Shown here piece after piece: positions 1-8,232 of a DNA stretch of 21,301 nucleotides (within the stretch, counting starts at the first letter, position 1; each line of letters starts with the position of its first letter). The stretch is from Entrophospora sp. SA101 (taxonomy: Eukaryota > Glomeromycota > Glomeromycetes > Entrophosporales > Entrophosporaceae): assembly GCA_958430865.1 (NCBI GenBank), contig CAUDNR010000728.1, forward strand, positions 4,283 through 25,583, given 5' to 3'. Both the position numbers and the translations under genes were made by a program. Below the pieces are notes generated by a model that was not told where the DNA came from, did no database searches, and was given only the letters and a program-made list of their open reading frames with translations.

Positions 1-84
1 TTTACACTTTTAAATAAATACAATCTCGTACTTTTGCTCTTTTAAACACAATCTTTTATTTGTCAGTAACTTTTTTTATTGTCC

Positions 85-366
85 GGAAATGGCCTTTCAA
101 AAAGACCCATACCTTTTAGCTTCGAAGACCTAATTCTTTATGAAAAACAACATTATAACGATCACTTTAGTGTAATAAGATAGAGTATATTGAGGGCTTT
201 CAGAAAATATATGGTTCATTTGGTTTTTACAGAAGAGGAAGAAACTAGAAGCAAAAAAAAATTTTATAAGTTATTTATGACCCTTTTATATATTAATGTA
301 ATTTTATTTATTTTTTCTTTTCACATTATTATATTGTATATAACTATTTTAGATGAAGTACATTGA
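85..366 (+). pseudogene. possible decayed coding fragment, unrecognised
   Basis: Two short open segments in different frames read like protein: one beginning MAFQKDPYLL near 94, then one from about 121 (FEDLILYEKQHYNDHFSVIR). The second continues in the same frame past an in-frame TAG at 181-183 into a stretch rich in E/K and then in hydrophobic residues, ending in TGA at 364-366. There is no intact start or full-length frame. The composition could also arise by chance in AT-rich DNA, so this is a weak call. I recognise no family. Confidence 0.2.
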
Positions 367-440
367 AGAAACAATTAAAAATAAAAAACATTTTATAAGT
401 TAATATAATTTTTATTTTTGTTTTCTTTTCACATTATTAT
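260..440. repeat. short imperfect direct repeat
   Basis: A segment containing TTTTATAAGTTA, then poly-T-rich sequence, then TTTTCTTTTCACATTATTAT occurs at about 262-332 and again at about 391-440. It looks like a local duplication that has diverged. It encodes nothing obvious. Confidence 0.45.
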
Positions 441-479
441 ACCAATATTCTCTAACTTTAGTAGATGTCCATGAATTAT

Positions 480-1010
480 TTATTTCAATAGATTTTCTAA
501 TGATTTTTTTGCTACATCCTTTGGTAAATCTGTAGGATGACTAAATGCTTCTTGAAGCATTTTGAGTTCCTTATCTGTTTTTTTATGACTTTTATGTGGA
601 GTGGTTTCAACTTGTAATATTTCATTAACTGGCGCAACTGTTATATCTTCAACTAGAACAGGTATATTGTCTCTAATTTCTGCTTCATCATTTTGTTTTG
701 TTAATTTCTTTAACAAATTCATTATGTTCTTTAACTTTTACAAAAGCAACATCTTTACTTCGTCTACCAACAGTGGAACATGATAATGTTTTTATAAACT
801 TCTTGATATAATAATTCATTAAGGCATTTTAAGCCCTTTTCATCATATTATTAAAACCATTGTCATTCATTTCCTTTGTATTTTTTAAAAAAAAAACATG
901 TTCTGTAGGATCTGGAAGATTAAATGCATTGGCTAATTCATCAACAACAGACCATAAAATATCTCTTCATTGTACTTTTGCTTGCTCTCCTTTGTGAATG
1001 GTATTTTTTT
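480..1010 (-). pseudogene. decayed minus-strand gene, probably mobile-element derived
   Basis: The last part (722 to 480) is an open frame of 80 codons starting MNLLKKLTKQNDEAEI and ending SLENLLK-stop. Upstream, protein-like text continues in other frames: STVGRRSKDVAFVKVKEH (about 772-719), GLKCLNELLYQEVYKNI (about 835-785) and WSVVDELANAFNLPDP (about 957-910). Joining these needs several frame changes and there is no sign of splice sites at the joints, so I read it as a frameshifted, dead copy rather than an intron-containing gene. I do not recognise the family. Its setting among repeats suggests a transposon-encoded protein, but that is inference. The 80-codon ATG frame could still be translated on its own. 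Confidence 0.45.
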
Positions 1011-1572
1011 AATAAATTCTGAGACAAGTGATTTCTATGGATTTAATGATGATTTTTATGATCACAAAGATAATAGATCATTATTTATTAATAATTATTA
1101 AAATGAAATTACAACAATTTAACAAATTTCTATTTTGTAGGAATATTATAAAACATCTATTTATATTAATTCTAAAATACGTTTTCTTATCAAAAACAGC
1201 TTCATCAAACAACTAAATAATATTTATATCTGTCAAAGAAAGAACTTGTTATCTTTTTATTAAAACAATAAAATGATCCATGATAATATATCATTGTTAC
1301 CTATTATTTACTATATTAGAATGTCAACTAATATTTCTTAAAAAAACAAGATAAAAATATTAGAATCATTTCTCTGATCATATCTTATTCATTGTTTTAA
1401 CTAATATTATAATTAATTAAATTAAAAAAAAAACATATGTATGTATGATGCAGGATACCTATATAGTCCCTACAACTTTCTGCGCCACAGCGACAGATTT
1501 GGGAAAAAATTCACAATCAAAAATGCAATAAAATTTTACAGTCACGTGTTTTAAATAGATTTGTCACGTTGC
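1011..1572. other. gene-free AT-rich stretch
   Basis: The only open frames here are low-complexity hydrophobic ones expected by chance in AT-rich DNA. From about 1440 the sequence becomes less AT-rich and contains E-box-like sites (GTCACGTG at about 1541). I see no gene. Confidence 0.6.
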
Positions 1573-1589
1573 AGCATAGCGGACATTTG
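1573..1589. repeat. left member of a 17-bp inverted pair
   Basis: AGCATAGCGGACATTTG here is exactly the reverse complement of 4067-4083. A perfect 17-bp match 2.5 kb apart is unlikely by chance, so the two are either the ends of one ~2.5 kb element or two copies of the same family in opposite orientation. Confidence 0.55.
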
Positions 1590-1591
1590 AA

Positions 1592-1609
1592 TTTGTCACA
1601 TGTGACAAA
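1592..1609. repeat. 18-bp perfect palindrome with E-box core
   Basis: TTTGTCACATGTGACAAA is a perfect palindrome centred on CACATGTG. A related TTTGTCACG lies just upstream at 1560-1568 and GTCACGTG at about 1541. It could bind a bHLH-type dimer or be part of a transposon end, as it directly follows the 17-bp inverted repeat. Confidence 0.5.
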
Positions 1610-2110
1610 ATCGATTGGCGATCTTTTTTATATTGTGTGACCGTTCGAATTCAATTATTTAAAATAGAAAAACATGGTCGTAAATAACATGATCAAAAAT
1701 AATTGTAAAACCCAAAAAATACTTTACAATAATATACCTTTTGTTGGAAACTTTATTTTGGTTAAAAATAATCCCGTTAATCCCGCAAACTGCAAGATCT
1801 CATTATGAATTAAAGATTTCAAATTTTATATATAAATTTATCAAGGTGCGCAAAAATTTTATTTTTTTTATTTTGAAAAAATAAAAATATACAATTACAA
1901 AACATATAATATTTTTAATTATTGATTCAAATGCCTTTGTTTGTTATAGAGAGTGTTTACTAGGATGTTCATTATCAAGAAAAATTAATTAATTATAAAA
2001 AAATGAAAAGGAAAGTTTCATTATAGAGGGAAGTTAATTACAAAGAAATGAATGAGAGACAAAAGAGGAGTTCATTATAGAAAGAGTGAACTGTAGACAT
2101 TATGTGATTT
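1610..2110. other. gene-free AT-rich stretch
   Basis: No protein-like reading on either strand. It has A/T homopolymer runs, including a local inverted stretch of T- and A-runs around 1858-1890, and nothing else I can name. Confidence 0.6.
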
Positions 2111-2336
2111 GTTGATTACATGAAAGGTAGTTAGTTGTTTAAATTTATGCATGCAAAAAGATATATATATTATCATTTTTTTTTATTTTTTTTTTTATTC
2201 TTTTGATTTAATTACAAGACATATACACTGAATACAATTTTTTTATTACTGTACACAGATGTTATATAATTTATTAATTACATGAAAGGATTTCAAAAGT
2301 TAGTTGTTCTAAAAAACCTTTAAATTTATACATACA

Positions 2337-2368
<32 letters not shown>

Positions 2369-2715
2369 CATATACATATATACTGTATATATATATATAT
2401 TTGATTTAATTACAAGACATAATATATATACACTGACTACAGTTTTTTTATTATTGTACATAGATGTTATATGATTTATTAATTACATGAAAGGATTTCA
2501 AAAGGTAGTTGTTCTAAAAACTCTAAATTTATACATGCACACACACACATATATATATATTAATATTTTTCTTATTTATTTGGTTAGTTACAAGACATAA
2601 TATATATACATCAAATACAATTTTTATTATTATTATACATAGATGTTATATTAATTACATAAAAGGATTCCAAAAGGTAGTTAATTATTCTAAAGAATTT
2701 CTAAATTTATACATG
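2110..2715 (+). repeat. imperfect tandem array, unit about 180-200 bp, about three copies
   Basis: Each unit runs ATTACAAGACATA, ACACTGA(A/C)TACA, T-run, GTACAxAGATGTTATAT, TTAATTACATGAAAGGATT, AAAAGxTAGTTGTTCTAAA, TAAATTTATACATG, then a variable microsatellite. The marker ACAAGAC lies at 2214, 2412 and 2590, giving spacings of 198 and 178 bp. Length differences sit mainly in the microsatellite part: (CATA)n/(TA)n at 2331-2400, and (CA)n(TA)n at 2537-2560. A partial unit at 2115-2155 precedes the array. Confidence 0.8.
2331..2400. repeat. CATA / TA microsatellite
   Basis: About nine CATA units pass into CATATA units and then a pure TA run. It lies inside the larger tandem unit and is the main source of its length change. 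Confidence 0.9.
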
Positions 2716-2766
2716 TAACAATAATACATAAATTAATTAAAGAAAAAAAAATTTATTATATAAAAT

Positions 2767-3103
2767 CTAATCCCTTAGGAACTCTTGAAGTGCTGTATTA
2801 AACTCAATCTCAGCTTGAAGATTAAATTCCATTTGTAATTCCTCAGGTTCATCAATTTCTAATGGTTGAATTTCATCTTCAGGATCATCTTCTATTGGAA
2901 GATCTTTTTTGCTTGTAAGTCTATTGATAATAGATTCTACATTGATATTAATCTGATTTTTTATATATTTTAAACAATATAGACACTTGTATTCATGATG
3001 TTGTAAACAATATTCATGATAAATATGACCACATGGAAGAAGTGTCAGCTTTATGAATTGCTGAAAATTTTGATCACTGATAGTGGCAACTATGTTAATT
3101 TAA
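2767..3103 (-). pseudogene. truncated RING-finger protein, C-terminal part
   Basis: Open on the minus strand for about 112 codons with no ATG before the preceding in-frame stop. Early in the frame is LPCGHIYHEYC followed 10 residues on by CLYC. This is the second half of a RING-type zinc site (Cys-x-His ... His-x2-Cys ... Cys-x2-Cys), as in E3 ubiquitin ligases. The first Cys pair is missing. An acidic tail (IEDDPEDEIQPLEIDEPEE) leads to a natural stop. The 5' end of the fragment falls within a few bases of the left edge of an inverted-repeat element at 3109, so truncation by insertion is likely, although no continuation is visible beyond 3819. It could instead be the last exon of a spliced gene whose upstream exons lie elsewhere. 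Confidence 0.55.
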
Positions 3104-3108
3104 AAATT

Positions 3109-3819
3109 TAGAAATTGGAATTATCACAATTTTGGGTTTATCAAGGACTATTATATAATAATTTTATTTGTTAAAACTAATTTATTTTTACATGGAATTC
3201 AGAGTTCTTTTATACATTTTGTTTAATTATAAGCAATTCCATCATTGATACCCTACTTCGAAATTGGTGTCAAATAATTTTTATATATTCAAATATTGTA
3301 ACACTTTTGAATATTGTAACTCTTTCAAATATATGTGTAATAATTTACGTTATAATAATAATATGTAATGATTTTTATGGAAACAAATTTATATATTTAA
3401 TTACATGAAATGTTGTTACATTAATTAAAAAAATAAAGTATATATATATTAATATTATAATTACAATATTATAATATCTGGAAGTGTTAATATTAATTTG
3501 AAAGTATTCGAAGGTGTTACGATATTCTAATTCGAAAGTGTTACGATATTCGAAAGTGTTACAATATTTGAAAGTGTTACAATATTTATATTCGAAAGTG
3601 TTACGATATTTATATTCGAAAGTATTATAATAAGAATCAAAATATCATTTCAAATATTCGAATATGGATAAGGGAGAACAATTCACTACTGTTACTGTTA
3701 TAATGACATTGAATTTTATTATTTACAAAACAGAGGTGTTAAATTCACACAATCTATGAAAGGGATTTTTGCAAAAAAAAATTGTAAACCCATATTTTTG
3801 CACAATTCCAATTTCCTTA
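3109..3819. mobile_element. MITE-like element of about 710 bp with inverted ends
   Basis: The left end GAAATTGGAATTATCACAAT...GGGTTTA (3111-3140) matches the reverse complement of the right end (about 3783-3816: GGGTTTACAAT preceded by GAAATTGGAATTGTGCAAAA). That is about 30 bp of imperfect inverted repeat, with TA next to both ends (3109-3110 and 3818-3819). No protein is encoded. The interior is largely copies of an 18-20 bp motif. The TA target duplication is tentative because the ends are AT-rich. Confidence 0.5.
3286..3660. repeat. clustered TTCGAAAGTGTTACGATAT motif copies
   Basis: At least six copies of the motif (A/T)TTCGAAAGTGTTACGATAT or close variants lie in direct orientation between about 3476 and 3630. 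Two reverse-orientation copies (ATTGTAACACTTTTGAATATTG) sit at about 3294-3325. TTCGAA is itself palindromic, and the copies could pair as hairpins across the element. Confidence 0.7.
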
Positions 3820-4130
3820 TTATTTTTTTTATAATGTGTCTTTATCTCTGTATCTATCACATCACATTTTTTATGTATAAAAATATTTTAATGGCTAAAA
3901 ACAACTTTGTTTATTATGTTTAAAAATTAATTAATGTCAAAAAATGATTGTGCGCAATTAGTGATTTTGTGTAATTGTTAATTTAGTAATGATATTCAGC
4001 CCAATCAAAATTCTTTTTTACGTGATAAAATCAAAATGTGATTAACGCAAATCATTACCAAATATGCAAATGTCCGCTATGCTAGTAATTAGTTGATAAG
4101 CATATTATTGGAGAGTAGAATAGCACACAT
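3820..4130. other. gene-free stretch ending in the right 17-bp inverted repeat
   Basis: No protein-like reading on either strand. It contains CAAATGTCCGCTATGCT (4067-4083), the inverse of 1573-1589. Confidence 0.5.
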
Positions 4131-4330
4131 CATGTTATTTGTACTGTCCCAAGAGGTATAAATACACCTGGCTTTAGACCAAGTTAAAAGAATCAATCAA
4201 ATGTTAATATTGTTGATAACAACCTTGATAACAACCTTGATAACAACCTTGATAACAACATAATAATAATAACTCTTAATAAATATATAACCTTACATAA
4301 AATAGTCATTGACTGTAATCAACTAATAAA
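4131..4330 (+). promoter_or_regulatory. TATA-box-bearing segment, possible solo LTR remnant
   Basis: A good TATA element (GGTATAAATACACC at about 4156) is followed about 50 bp later by a 12-bp tandem repeat and then AATAAA-type signals at about 4277 and 4326. That arrangement, with no gene behind it, resembles the U3-R-U5 of an LTR retrotransposon. I could not find matching LTR boundaries or a primer-binding site, so this is weak. Confidence 0.25.
4213..4259 (+). repeat. 12-bp minisatellite, four copies
   Basis: TTGATAACAACC is repeated four times in tandem with almost no change. Its purity suggests recent slippage. Confidence 0.9.
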
Positions 4331-4800
4331 CCCAGTGTGATTGACCCCAGCCATTCTAATGGTTAATGGTCTGGCCAACCTTTAATTATTAGTTGGGAAC
4401 CCTTTTAATTATTCAGATACATCTCAATGGGACGCCTTTGGATATAGTTAGTAAAATAGGACCTAGGGACCCTTTACCCAAAAGGATAAAGTAACTTTGA
4501 CCATAATTCAGCAGGTAGTCTGTGTGTGGAACGTAAATTAACCTATTAAATAGGAAACTCAGATTGCACGCTTGCAATATGTTAACATTTTTATTGAAAT
4601 AAATCAGATAAAAGTTTATTAGTATGATACATTCACTGTTTAGTGTTTTATTTAATAGAATAAACCAAATAAAATTATTTAATGTGTGCACCTTTTTGTA
4701 ATGATTTTTATTTCTTTGTTAATAATATTGAAAACCATTTTATTATTATATAAATTTAACAATTAATATATTAAATATATAAAAAAAAAAATTTAAAAAA
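4331..4800. other. no recognisable gene
   Basis: A 92-codon minus-strand frame covers most of this stretch, but it is rich in I/L/N/F/Y as expected from AT-rich DNA and shows no domain. I do not call it. The segment 4330-4560 is less AT-rich than its neighbours and may be the rest of a dead element. Confidence 0.4.
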
Positions 4801-4803
4801 TTA

Positions 4804-4870
4804 CTAGTGATTTTGTACATCCTTGTGTCTGTCTGTATTTGGTTTTTTAAAATTATTAATATTAATGTTA
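4804..4870 (+). repeat. left terminal inverted repeat
   Basis: Pairs with 5923-5991. It contains CTTGTGTCTGTCTGTATTTG and ends in the AT-rich TTATTAATATTAATGTTA. Confidence 0.85.
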
Positions 4871-4951
4871 CTAGAGTCCAAATAGTCAATGCTGCTCTCA
4901 ATAAATCCTATTTATGGCACCATGTTCATACCTTCTCATTAACTAATAACA

Positions 4952-5769
4952 TATGAGTTGCCCAAACTGCCAAAAAAATTTGCAGAATACCTCCTTAGGA
5001 TAGGTAATGGAACAGAGCCTACAATTGAAAACAATCTAATTTGGCTCTCTGATGAAATGATTGTTCATCCACAAAATGGCAAAGATCCCATTGATCTGCT
5101 AATAGATACTGTTTATCCTAATCTCATTGAAAATTCTATGAACATTACTTTTATGATGGAAAGAGCAAAACTAACCCCATTAAACAATGATGTTGATGAA
5201 ATCAATGGGTGAATTATGGCCAAATATCCTGGAGAACAATATACATATTATAGCTTTGATTCAATACCAGAAGACAAAACAAATCTATACCCAATTGAAT
5301 ATCTTAATTCCATAACATCTCAAGGTCTCCCTCCACATGAACTCACTCTGAAAGTCAATGTTCCTATCATGTTATTTAGAAACCTAGATCCGGTTAACAG
5401 ACTTTGCAACAGAACAAGACTTATCTGTCAGCAATTCCAATCCTGGATAATTGACATTGTAATAATATAACAGAAGACCATCAAGGTAAATGTGTATTTA
5501 CCCCTAGAATTCTGCTTATGTCAACAGAAGATACCAGATTACCTTTTGTTCTAAAAAGAAAGCAATTCCCTGTATGGCCAGCATTTGCCTTGACTATCAA
5601 CAAATCTCAAGGTCAAATGCTACCCTATGTTGACCTATATCTTCCACGGCCCATTTTCTCTCATGGACAATTATATGTGACTATGTCAAGAGTACATAAA
5701 GCATGTAATCTCAATGCATTGGTAAATAACAGAACAGGCCGGAATTTATACAAAAAACATTGTATATAA
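4952..5769 (+). pseudogene. Helitron/PIF1-type DNA helicase, 3' fragment
   Basis: Three consecutive segments read as the C-terminal third of the SF1 PIF1-like helicase found in Helitron transposons. Segment one (from about 4952) has FAEYLLRIGNGTEP and then YPNLIENSMNITFMMERAKL and LNNDVDEIN. An in-frame TGA (5210-5212) interrupts it, and the same frame resumes with YPGEQYTYYSFDS, LYPIEYLNS, GLPPHELTLKVNVPIMLFRN and RLICQQF. Around 5464-5470 a 2-nt insertion changes frame, and the third segment has LPFVLKRKQFPVWPAFALTI, NKSQGQ (motif V region) and FSHGQLYVTMSR (motif VI region), stopping at 5769. The Walker A/B motifs, the Rep endonuclease and the helicase N-terminus are all absent. It is dead as an enzyme and lies wholly inside the TIR element. 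Confidence 0.9.
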
Positions 5770-5922
5770 GGAGGCTTTAAGACTATAGTACAATAGATAA
5801 AGAAAAAATATTCACAATGCAAATTTTATATTATAATAACACAAATACCACTGTAATTATTTAACTACACAAAATATATAACACATTAATAATAAATAAA
5901 CTGACATTTAAATTTATTTTTA

Positions 5923-5991
5923 TAACATTAATATTAATAATTTTAAAAAAACCAAATACCAGACAGACACAAGGACGTACAAAATCGCTAG
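5923..5991 (-). repeat. right terminal inverted repeat
   Basis: Reverse complement of the left end. Differences are two substitutions (TGATTTT against CGATTTT, and ACATCC against ACGTCC) and two single-base length changes. Confidence 0.85.
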
Positions 5992-6171
5992 TAATATATG
6001 ATTTTACAATAGTCATCCTATAAAATAAGTTCGTCATATGATAAGTTACAGCAAGGAACTGATAGTATTACAGATAAGTTGATTAAAATATCATTTATAA
6101 ATTCAATTTTTACGAAAAAATTTAAGAATTGAACTTAAAAGCTAACTTTTTTTTCAGTCAGTAGAGACTCC

Positions 6172-6323
6172 GTACAACTTTCAATTCCGTACACTATTTG
6201 TTCCGTACATTTTTTATTTTTATTTTTTAATTTTGTACGGAACGGAACTTTGTGAATTCTGAAAAGTTGATTGGCGGGGCCAGTCTGTACAATCTTCAAT
6301 TCTATATATTTGTTCCATACAGA
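6172..6323 (+). repeat. direct repeat of about 38 bp plus a 10-bp hairpin
   Basis: GTACAACTTTCAATTCCGTA...TTTGTTCCGTACA (from 6172) recurs in degraded form from 6286 (GTACAATCTTCAATTCTATA...TTTGTTCCATACA), 114 bp away. Between them GTTCCGTACA (6200-6209) and TGTACGGAAC (6234-6243) form a perfect 10-bp inverted repeat around a T-rich 24-nt loop. It is probably a small element remnant. Confidence 0.55.
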
Positions 6324-7500
6324 GCATGATTTACTACAGAGGCGCAGATGTGCGGAATACGTGAACCTGTATAGACTCTTTTTTTTTTGGTATAATATGA
6401 GACTATTTGCAACATGTCATTTTTATCATTTTAAATATTTACTTATTATTAATAATACTTGTTTTGTTTAATAGATATGTAATTAGTATTGCTTGCTTAT
6501 ATAATATATATAACATAATATGTCAAGAATTCGTGAAAAATAAATAAATAATAATAACTTTAATTATTACAACTTTTGTACAAAAATTTAAAATAGTTAT
6601 AATAATGTTATATAAACAAAAAACAAATTTATTTTTATTATTTGTTTTAAATTTCATCATCGTGTAGATGGACACATATTGCTAAACATTTATTATATTA
6701 ATTCATCAAAATAGAAAATTTCTTTTAAAGATTTAATTTTAAACATAATTAATTGCCTCAAACATTAAAAGCATATCATGAGAATAAGAACGAAATAATA
6801 ATGGGAATGTTAAAAATTATTCTCTCTCTATGTGTTAGTATTGAATTTTTTAATTCTGTTCACATTATACAGTTATTATTATACACGATGATAAAAATAA
6901 AAATTTATTTTGTCCAATAAAATCTGACCAATAAACTCAATTAATTTTGTCGATAATTATTGACCAATCATAAAGAAATTCCGTTATACTTCCATAATTA
7001 TTTATTACAAAGCAAGATCTGGTGTAAATCGGTTTCATTATATTTTTATATATGGTAAAATTTTGGGTGTTTGGATGTGAAATTCTGATTGGCTGATTTG
7101 AATTTCGCACGCATACGTGAATTGCAAATTCACATAGATTTCATTTTCACGTACAACATATACAGAAGTAGTTTTAAGAAAAAAACAAAGATAACAGATG
7201 GAGCATTATAAAAAAAATATCATGCTAATAGTACAATGGTGATTTTTAAACAATTTTGAACCTGAAAATCCTTGGTGATACAAATCTCCGTTTTTGTTGC
7301 AGTATTAGTATGTGCCATTTATTGATATAATTGATATCTCATTTAATCCAAAATAATTGATTAATATTATGTATGTTCTCTGATCATAACTAAACTATTC
7401 ACTTTACTCATTCAACACATACACATACGATATTTATAATAATTCATAAAACAACAATAAATATAAATTTAATAAATTTAATATAAATGTAAAAACAAAC
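6324..7500. other. gene-free AT-rich stretch
   Basis: No protein-like reading on either strand. Several CCAAT boxes occur (about 6914, 6930, 6962) without a gene nearby. A 17-nt near-palindrome GTGAATTGCAAATTCAC lies at about 7118-7134 and CACGTAC at about 7149. Confidence 0.5.
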
Positions 7501-7503
7501 TTA

Positions 7504-7888
7504 GGGGCATATCCATTGATAGGCAATTGTCTGACACTACTATTAATAAGAAATTTTGTAGCTAACCAAATTACTCTGATATGTTTTCAACCAAGAGCTT
7601 ACCGTGAGAAGATTTTAGTTGATTTGAAGTTTATTCTATTTATTCTTCCTATCTATATATGGATATTATTTAAATTATTAATAAGAATTTTTGTATAAAG
7701 TTACAAGAAAGAATAAGGTTTCTAACGAAATTCCTTTTTTGGCTCTCTTTTACTTTATGAAGTCTTTGGGATTATTAAAATACAAGCCTTTTATTATCTA
7801 TCTATTCCTACTAGTAATTACAAGAATTTTTTTCGTAAAGGTGTTTAGCAACGGAATGAATCGGCAAGAACCAATAAAAATTATGTAG
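7504..7888 (+). other. two adjoining open frames, doubtful coding
   Basis: Frame one (to a TAA at 7696-7698) begins GAYPLIGNCLTLL, faintly like the proline-rich start of a fungal cytochrome P450, and then becomes strongly hydrophobic (FILFILPIYIWILFKLLIRI). Frame two (7691-7888) has FYFMKSLGLLKYKPFIIYLF. There is no heme-binding motif, no I-helix and no clear splice sites. It may be a decayed membrane-protein gene or chance. Confidence 0.2.
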
Positions 7889-8232
7889 ATCAATTTTTAT
7901 CTAGGGCGATATCCTTGACAGTGAGTGATTTTAAATTCATTGATGAAAATACCATAAAAACTATATATATATTAATAATATACAATCTATTTTAATTTCA
8001 AAAACTTAAATATAAATTTTTTTTATATTACGTAATTAATTGTATTGAGGTTTTATTGACTTTCAGATCCCCTTACATTTACATTTGTCCAGAGTTATTA
8101 ATGTTCCAAATTAGGCAATTTTAACTTTTTCCGTCCTTATTATCCTTATTATTATTATGATAAAAAAGATAGCACTATAGTTTCACGTGACGAGGATTCT
8201 AAATCTTCAAAGATTGATTTTATTAACAATTA
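7889..8232. other. 3' flank of the Zn2Cys6 gene
   Basis: AT-rich sequence with no coding signal, lying downstream of the minus-strand gene that stops at 8233. It presumably holds that gene's 3' UTR and polyadenylation site. Confidence 0.5.

Larger units (their letters stand above)
4804..5991 (+). mobile_element. 1.19 kb TIR element carrying a helicase fragment
   Basis: The left end (4804 to about 4870) and the reverse complement of the right end (about 5923 to 5991) match over about 70 bp with two substitutions and two 1-nt gaps. They begin CTAGTGATTTTGTACATCC and CTAGCGATTTTGTACGTCC. TA lies directly outside both ends (4802-4803, 5992-5993), which fits a TA target-site duplication as made by Tc1/mariner-like transposases. 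No transposase is present. Nearly the whole interior is a broken PIF1-type helicase fragment. Such long matching ends suggest fairly recent mobility. The right end also reads CTAG before T, as at Helitron 3' ends, so a Helitron-derived origin is an alternative. Confidence 0.75.

Noticed and set aside
4413..4691. 92-codon minus-strand frame
   Set aside because: Biased to I/L/N/F/Y with no motif. AT-rich DNA gives such frames often.
6271..6471. 66-codon plus-strand frame
   Set aside because: Translated poly-T and hydrophobic tract with no upstream or downstream coding context.
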